The notes below the pieces were generated by a model, which was not told the origin of the DNA, did not search any database, and worked only from the letters and a program-made list of their open reading frames with translations. 64,000 bases of DNA from positions 682,001 through 746,000 of the forward strand of contig NZ_FNWK01000001.1 in NCBI RefSeq assembly GCF_900108295.1. The letters are read 5' to 3'. Below, one piece after another: positions 60,401 to 64,000 of this stretch; within the stretch, counting starts at the first letter, position 1; each line of letters starts with the position of its first letter. A program made the translations under genes and the position numbers. This stretch comes from Sphingopyxis sp. YR583 (GTDB lineage Bacteria; Pseudomonadota; Alphaproteobacteria; Sphingomonadales; Sphingomonadaceae).

Positions 60401-60939
60401 GTCGATTGCTCGATGAAACCGAGGAAGGAAACGGTCAGCGTATAGCTGCCCGTCGGAACGCGTGCGAAGCGGAAATTCCCGAGATCGTCGGCAGTCGCGA
60501 CCTGCCCCGTTTCCTCGATCCGCACGAGCGCGCCGGCGATGTTGCGATTGCCGTCCGACTGGGCGACGCGGCCCGAGATCGAACCCGCGCCTTCGGCCGC
60601 CGGACGATCCGATGCCGTAGGCGTGGTGCTGCCCGGGCGCGTGACGATGTAAGACCCGCCCGCGGTTTCGCGAAGGATCAGACCCGACCCCTGCAACAGC
60701 GCGCGATAGGCGTCGCCGGCGGTATAGCGGCCCCGCAGCGACGGCGCCGTTTTACCTCGCACCACCGAATTGACGAAGACGATATTGGTGCCGGTTTTCG
60801 AAGCGACATCGCGGAGCGAGCGGCCGAGTGGCTGTTCCGACAGGTCGAGATCATATTCGGCCTGCGTCCGGGCCGCGGCGGTATTGGAGACGATGGCAAT
60901 CGTTGCGGCGCAAGCCGCGAGCGTGGCTTTCGAAATCAT
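57478..60939 (-). CDS. TonB-dependent receptor with STN signalling domain (cassette 2)
   Basis: This 1153-aa outer-membrane receptor has a signal peptide (about 1-23), an STN domain (about 30-95, with LSEQPLGRSLRDVASKTG and GDAYRALLQGSGLIL), a carboxypeptidase-regulatory-like domain (about 120-190), a plug (about 230-340, with GDGTNIMIRGLDPDMNAVKL and GTGGLVEIETLSPLN) and a barrel ending AVTF. It is a homologue of the receptor at 392-3850 (shared LGNF.GTT, GDGTNIM, GGLVEIET.SPL.RPRRY). The ATG at 60939 follows AAGGGGG. Uniformly GC-rich, unlike its homologue. Upstream are FecR and an ECF sigma gene; downstream an M16 peptidase. Confidence 0.94.
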   Translation of the reverse strand: MISKATLAACAATIAIVSNTAAARTQAEYDLDLSEQPLGRSLRDVASKTGTNIVFVNSVVRGKTAPSLRGRYTAGDAYRALLQGSGLILRETAGGSYIVTRPGSTTPTASDRPAAEGAGSISGRVAQSDGNRNIAGALVRIEETGQVATADDLGNFRFARVPTGSYTLTVSFLGFIEQSTRVDVARGEQTSAEFWMDEGSNATGEIVVYGSRSARANALNLQRTAENSSDVVSVDDLGNFTGTTISEALRRVAGVSFQRDGLTGDGTNIMIRGLDPDMNAVKLNGLNLPVGNGVGRSADLSNMLADSVSKITISKSLLPSQDSAGTGGLVEIETLSPLNRPRRYANLLVEGGKGGKKFSDDVLVSGTIAGKFGADENFGLSASVQYRKSSNRSISYGHNLRYGEFLPPDADGNPTLEQYDAVHPLSTFPFLPDATRAFPLSLGTTFNHVENENVAATLSAEWKIGDHSNLKFDFQHSEARRTTIQLNESFGVDLDYVATPTSGNRTALMVDLTPGNEALQHTQNYVYDRNARNITDTYSLGGSTKAGRFDFKYLVGYAHGSERHPSNFGLQLRMPAADARAEYFLPAATDPALGYIVTPFGPRGGKGLQLPLLTEAGWGFVNDTSNFTIDAASGQIDATRGRNDRYTGEYSAKFNAGWGPLTYIEAGVQFERVKFQSRLTRSQFGGNVPISALPLELVPNDLSRIGVTGSRFVVISEESLRDFVDNVNDYVDGTSGLLLTPIVLPDDINRERTLEQNLAGYVQSRFDFGKLEIIGGVRLNRTRLEASNLIFPTYIGPIDPSNGGGFGIDLKFQNDFTQLASQRATATDWLPRVLFNYRESDNLIFRGGYFLSVARPQISQLSAQTRISFINIPIPGPDGLKPILTINTGNPDLKPATTHNFDLSVEYYDKDIGLLKLSGFYKRIKNLLQANATNGPAQLAAVPLPDHIYFQGAPYFDPANPENYFITGSTPSNSDKMATIWGIEAQAERRFNFLPGALAGLGIYANYTFTKSKRSQIYNWPYGAGGQEVFEFSGIAFNNQPKHSGTVALTYNKYGIDATLAYGFQSRTLDNFYPRGLSVYREGVRTLDFRLEYWMQPSFGKLRLYVEGEDLLKGTNSPDLLNSVGGVGDTPRFYSGATYLGGRRIKAGVAVTF

Positions 60940-61170
60940 CAATGGCCCCCTTGTGGACGGGGTGTTGCTTGCGACCCGCCTCATTCAAGCAGACGCGCGA
61001 TTGCCCCAAAACCGACATCGCGGTGAAATAAAATTTTCGCGAACCGATCCTAGCGAAATATAATTACCATTTTCATGGACTTAAAGAATGCCGCAATTTT
61101 ACGTGAGCGGACGGCCCGCTACCGCTCGCGCCGCGAGGACACCAACATATATCGATGACGGGAAGGCGGC
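60940..61170 (-). promoter_or_regulatory. Receptor promoter region (cassette 2)
   Basis: This 230-bp gap between the FecR stop and the receptor start is locally AT-rich at 61025-61110. It contains a TTTCGC/GCGAAA inverted repeat near 61035-61058 on the minus strand and is the likely site of the cognate ECF sigma promoter. Confidence 0.4.
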
Positions 61171-62148
61171 CTAGCGGCCCAGGCGAATCCGGCCCGCGTC
61201 GCGTTCGACCGTCAGCCCGTGCAACGCCGCGACCGCGTCAGCGAACTCCGCCGTGTCGTTCGTCGCGAAGACGCCCGAAACGGTAAGCCCGCCAAGCCGA
61301 GGGTCGGCGACATCGATCTGGGGCCCACCATAGCGACTGAGCTCGGCAATCGCGGCAGACAGCGGCGTATCGTTGAAGATCACCTGCCCTCGGCGCCACG
61401 CGGTCGCTGCCTCCGAAGAAACAGGGGTCACCATCGCGGCGGCATTGCCCGCGACGGCGAACCGCTCGCCGGGGGTCAGCATGGTGGATTGTATTGCAGG
61501 CGTACCGACCGACGTCGGATGCGTGTCGACCCGGACTTTCCCTGAGATCAGGGTCACGGTGACGGCGCCGCCCGTCTTGCGAACGATAAAGCTTGTCCCG
61601 ATCGCGGTGACGCTCTTGTTGCCCGCAGTCACCACGAAGGGGCGCGCCGGATTGCGTGCGACCTCGAACATTGCCTCGCCATCGTCGAGGACAATGCTGC
61701 GCCGCTTTTCCTCATAACGGACGTTCAGATGCGTATCGGTGTTGAGCGCGATCCGCGTGCCGTCCTCCAACGTCGCGACCTTTTGCTCGCCGACCGTGGT
61801 CGAATAGCCCGTCGGCTGCTGGAGCAGCCACCATCCCGAGATCAGGACGACAAGCAGAAGTGAGGCGACGAGCGCGAGCGGACGGGCCCGCTCAGCCAGC
61901 CAAGTCCCGAACACGAGGCCGGGTTTGGCGTCACTAGCACTTGCCCCATCGCGCAAGACCGCAGCGCCGGGGAGGATCGCCCACACGTCCATGGCCTTTT
62001 CAAATGCCGTTCTGTGGCTCGCATCGGCTTCCAACCAGACGCGCAGTCCCGCCTCGGTCGCTTCGGTGCGGCCCGTCGACTCCAGCCGCGCGAGCCAGGC
62101 GGCGGCCTCGGCCGCAGTCCGCTCCGCTCCGTTCCCCCGGCTCACCAT
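61171..62148 (-). CDS. FecR family anti-sigma / signal-transducing protein (cassette 2)
   Basis: This 325-aa single-pass inner-membrane protein has a cytoplasmic sigma-binding region (about 8-55, with EAAAWLARLESTGRT and ASHRTAFEKAMDVW), one transmembrane helix (about 89-109), a FecR domain (about 120-215, with EQKVATLEDGTRIALNTDTH and AIGTSFIVRKTGG) and a receptor-facing C-terminus (about 255-325). The start at MVSRGNG overlaps the sigma gene by 7 bp; an ATG 12 bases earlier is also possible. It belongs with the sigma, receptor and M16 genes around it. Confidence 0.92.
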   Translation of the reverse strand: MVSRGNGAERTAAEAAAWLARLESTGRTEATEAGLRVWLEADASHRTAFEKAMDVWAILPGAAVLRDGASASDAKPGLVFGTWLAERARPLALVASLLLVVLISGWWLLQQPTGYSTTVGEQKVATLEDGTRIALNTDTHLNVRYEEKRRSIVLDDGEAMFEVARNPARPFVVTAGNKSVTAIGTSFIVRKTGGAVTVTLISGKVRVDTHPTSVGTPAIQSTMLTPGERFAVAGNAAAMVTPVSSEAATAWRRGQVIFNDTPLSAAIAELSRYGGPQIDVADPRLGGLTVSGVFATNDTAEFADAVAALHGLTVERDAGRIRLGR

Positions 62149-62618
62149 TGCTCCATCCACTTCATGAGCTGCAGCGTCGCGCGCGCGACCTGCTTTTCGA
62201 CCGCCGCGACGGACATATTTTCCGATCGGGCGATTTCGGCGAAGGGGAGATTCTCAAGACGGCGCTTCAGCAGGATGCGCCGCGTTCGTTCGGGCAGTTG
62301 GTCGAGGCCGAGCGCAGCATGCGCCAGACGTGCGCGCTCCTCGACAATCTGCCGTGGATCAGGGGCTCCGTCGGCGATCGCCTCGACATCGTCATGCTCG
62401 GCGAAAGGCGCGCGGAGCCTTTTGCGCGCGCGATCGATCGAAAGATTCACCGCCGCCGTCACCAGCAGAGCCTCTTTCGATTCCGCCGCATGGGCCCGTT
62501 CATATTGCTCGACCTTGATAAAAGCGTCGTGCACCAATTCATCCGCATCCTCTGCAGGAACGCCACGCCGCATCACCGCCCGCCGGGCTTTTGCCAACAT
62601 CTCAGCGAGGCTCGACAT
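62142..62618 (-). CDS. FecI-type ECF sigma factor (cassette 2)
   Basis: This 158-aa ECF sigma factor shows region 2 at about 20-75 (AEDADELVHDAFIKVEQYER, then NLSIDRARKR) and region 4 at about 100-152 (LDQLPERTRRILLKRRLENL and SVAAVEKQVARATLQL). It is shorter than the cassette 1 factor. It opens the cassette sigma, FecR, receptor, M16 and is coupled to FecR by overlap. Confidence 0.92.
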   Translation of the reverse strand: MSSLAEMLAKARRAVMRRGVPAEDADELVHDAFIKVEQYERAHAAESKEALLVTAAVNLSIDRARKRLRAPFAEHDDVEAIADGAPDPRQIVEERARLAHAALGLDQLPERTRRILLKRRLENLPFAEIARSENMSVAAVEKQVARATLQLMKWMEQW

Positions 62619-62788
62619 AGCGCTCCGGAATTACCTTCTCTTACTCCAGACGAACGATGTCGCATTTTCCGACATGCTGAGGCAACTTTCATCGCAACTG
62701 ATCGGGAAAGTGCCGAGTTTACGCCGTTTGCTGCGACGTCAGCGAGTCACGAAGACACGCTCGGCTCTATTGCCTCACGAAGCATGAC

Positions 62789-63829
62789 TCAATCCGGCGT
62801 CAGAACCATTTTGAGCGCGCCGGCATCGCGAGCATCGAACAGCTTATAGGCTTCCGCGCCGTCGCTCAGCGGAAGGCGATGGCTGATGTATTTTTCGGGC
62901 TTCAACCGCCCCGACTGCACCAGCGGGAACAGGGTCGGCAATTCCTCGGGTACCGAGCAGGTGCCGGCGCGAAAGGTCAGGCCCGCGGCAAAGAAGCGTT
63001 CGAGCGGGAAGGCATAACGCCGCGACTGCTGCACCCCGATCACCGACACGGTGCCCCGCGCGCGAACGAGGCGGAGCGCGAGGTCGACCGTCTCGTCGCG
63101 CCCGACAACCTCGATCGCACAGTCGAGCTTGCGACCTTTCGTCGCCTCGCGGATCGCCTCGACCGCCTCGCCGGGGTGGAGCGCGATCGCGCCTGCCTCC
63201 TCGGCCAGGGCGCGGCGCTCGGCGACCGGATCGATCGCGTAGACGACATGCGCGCCCATCACGAAGGCGCTCTCGACCGCCATCAGCCCGATCGGCCCGA
63301 GGCCGATCACCGCGACACTGCTGCCCGGCACGATGTCGGCATTTCGCGCGCCGAACCAGGCGGTCGCGAGCGCGTCGGTCATCAGCAACGCCTGTTCCTC
63401 CGACACGCCGTCGGGGATCAGTACCGCATTGACGTCGGCAGCGGGCACGCGCACCGCTTCCGCCTGTGAACCCTGCAGCTTCGCCGACAGGCCGTAGCAC
63501 GAGCCCATGCCGAACTCGCAGAGATTGACGACGCCCGCGAGGCACTGGCGGCACGACCCGCAACCGACCGCGGCGGGGATCATCACCTTGTCGCCGACCT
63601 TCAGCCGCGACACGCCGCGGCCGGTCTCGACGACCTCGCCCACGGCCTCATGCCCGACGCAGAAGCCGACATCCTCGGAGAAGCCGTGGCCGTGATAGAT
63701 GTGCAGGTCGCTGCCGCAGATCGCGCAGGCGGTGACCTTCACGATCGCATCGCGGTCCGACTGCGGCGTCGGGTCGTCCATGCTCTCGTAGCGGATGTCG
63801 TGCGCGCCGTAATAGCGAAGGGCTTTCAT
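62789..63829 (-). CDS. Zinc-dependent alcohol dehydrogenase family protein
   Basis: This 346-aa medium-chain dehydrogenase has catalytic zinc ligands in ACAICGSDLHIYHGHG and VGHEAVGEV, the structural zinc cysteines in GCGSCRQCLAGVVNLCEFGM, and the NAD loop VAVIGLGPIGLMAVE. It resembles glutathione-independent formaldehyde-type or threonine dehydrogenase-like enzymes; the substrate is not certain. It lies upstream-adjacent to an acyl-CoA dehydrogenase on the same strand, which suggests a shared catabolic operon separate from cassette 2. Confidence 0.92.
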   Translation of the reverse strand: MKALRYYGAHDIRYESMDDPTPQSDRDAIVKVTACAICGSDLHIYHGHGFSEDVGFCVGHEAVGEVVETGRGVSRLKVGDKVMIPAAVGCGSCRQCLAGVVNLCEFGMGSCYGLSAKLQGSQAEAVRVPAADVNAVLIPDGVSEEQALLMTDALATAWFGARNADIVPGSSVAVIGLGPIGLMAVESAFVMGAHVVYAIDPVAERRALAEEAGAIALHPGEAVEAIREATKGRKLDCAIEVVGRDETVDLALRLVRARGTVSVIGVQQSRRYAFPLERFFAAGLTFRAGTCSVPEELPTLFPLVQSGRLKPEKYISHRLPLSDGAEAYKLFDARDAGALKMVLTPD

Positions 63830-63850
63830 GGCCTTGGCTCCCTTTCCCGA

Positions 63851-64000
63851 TCAGCGCCGGTTCGCGGCGACATATTCGGCGATCTTCTGCTTGCCGAGCT
63901 GCGACATATGCACTTCCTCGGGTCCGTCGGTGATACGGACGTAGCGGTTGAGCGTGAAGAAATAGGCGATCGGCGTATCCTCGCTGACCCCCATGCCGCC
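63851..64000 (-). CDS. Acyl-CoA dehydrogenase C-terminus (5' part beyond the window)
   Basis: The last 49 residues are visible: GGMGVSEDTPIAYFFTLNRY, then VRITDGPEEVHMSQLG and a basic tail ending AANRR. This is the closing segment of acyl-CoA dehydrogenases, including the TDGPxEVH motif by the active site. The stop is 21 bp before the alcohol dehydrogenase start, implying one operon. Confidence 0.85.
   Translation of the reverse strand, partial: GGMGVSEDTPIAYFFTLNRYVRITDGPEEVHMSQLGKQKIAEYVAANRR

Overview
The window reads as a GC-rich alphaproteobacterial chromosome, most likely a sphingomonad (Sphingopyxis, Sphingomonas or a relative). The grounds are the many TonB-dependent receptors with N-terminal STN domains controlled by FecI/FecR pairs, EcfG-type stress promoters (GGAAC-N16-CGTT), a LOV-HTH protein, a bacteriophytochrome with heme oxygenase, a CrtI desaturase, and a 3' tRNA-Asn fragment of alphaproteobacterial type. 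I found no rRNA, intact tRNA, CRISPR array or intact insertion sequence.

Layout. Positions 1-5628 (minus strand) hold an ECF sigma factor, a FecR anti-sigma factor, a large TonB-dependent receptor and the start of an M16 peptidase. Positions 5.8-16 kb hold a small ACT-like protein, threonine ammonia-lyase, a secreted M16 peptidase beside a TonB protein, a periplasmic phosphoesterase coupled to a small HTH protein, and a cysteine-synthase-like PLP enzyme. Positions 16-23 kb hold an AceE/transketolase-like enzyme, an orphan ECF sigma factor with a small secreted protein, two outer-membrane-type proteins, and an SRAP homologue that appears to lack its catalytic residues. A gene-free, partly AT-rich stretch at 23.1-24.05 kb carries a 25-bp tRNA-Asn 3' fragment, probably the scar of an integrated element.

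Positions 24-46.5 kb are rich in stress and envelope genes: a KatE-type catalase, several small lipoproteins, DUF1206, PRC-barrel, entericidin-like, Crp/Fnr, CsbD, AsmA, Hsp20, a lipid kinase and fasciclin. Four perfect EcfG-type promoters lie here, and Hsp20 has an RpoH-like promoter with a ROSE-like thermometer leader. Red-light sensing (heme oxygenase plus bacteriophytochrome, divergent from a PAS hybrid kinase) lies at 34.7-40 kb. A blue-light LOV-HTH regulator lies at 46.4-47 kb, divergent from a renalase-like oxidoreductase and CrtI.

Positions 49.7-52.7 kb hold a lipocalin, an SDR, an AraC regulator and an NTF2-like protein. Positions 52.9-54.6 kb form a small accessory patch (AlpA-like HTH, AbiEi-like HTH, a broken membrane protein). 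Positions 54.7-62.6 kb (minus strand) repeat the first cassette exactly in gene order: sigma, FecR, STN-type receptor, M16 peptidase. The window ends in a zinc alcohol dehydrogenase and the tail of an acyl-CoA dehydrogenase.

How the genes work together. The two sigma/FecR/receptor/M16 cassettes, plus a third M16 peptidase beside a TonB energiser, look like substrate-induced systems that import a protein or large peptide and cut it in the periplasm, in the manner of FusA/FusC and YddB/PqqL. This is the best candidate for an under-described system here. The 24-47 kb section looks like a light- and stress-responsive gene neighbourhood.
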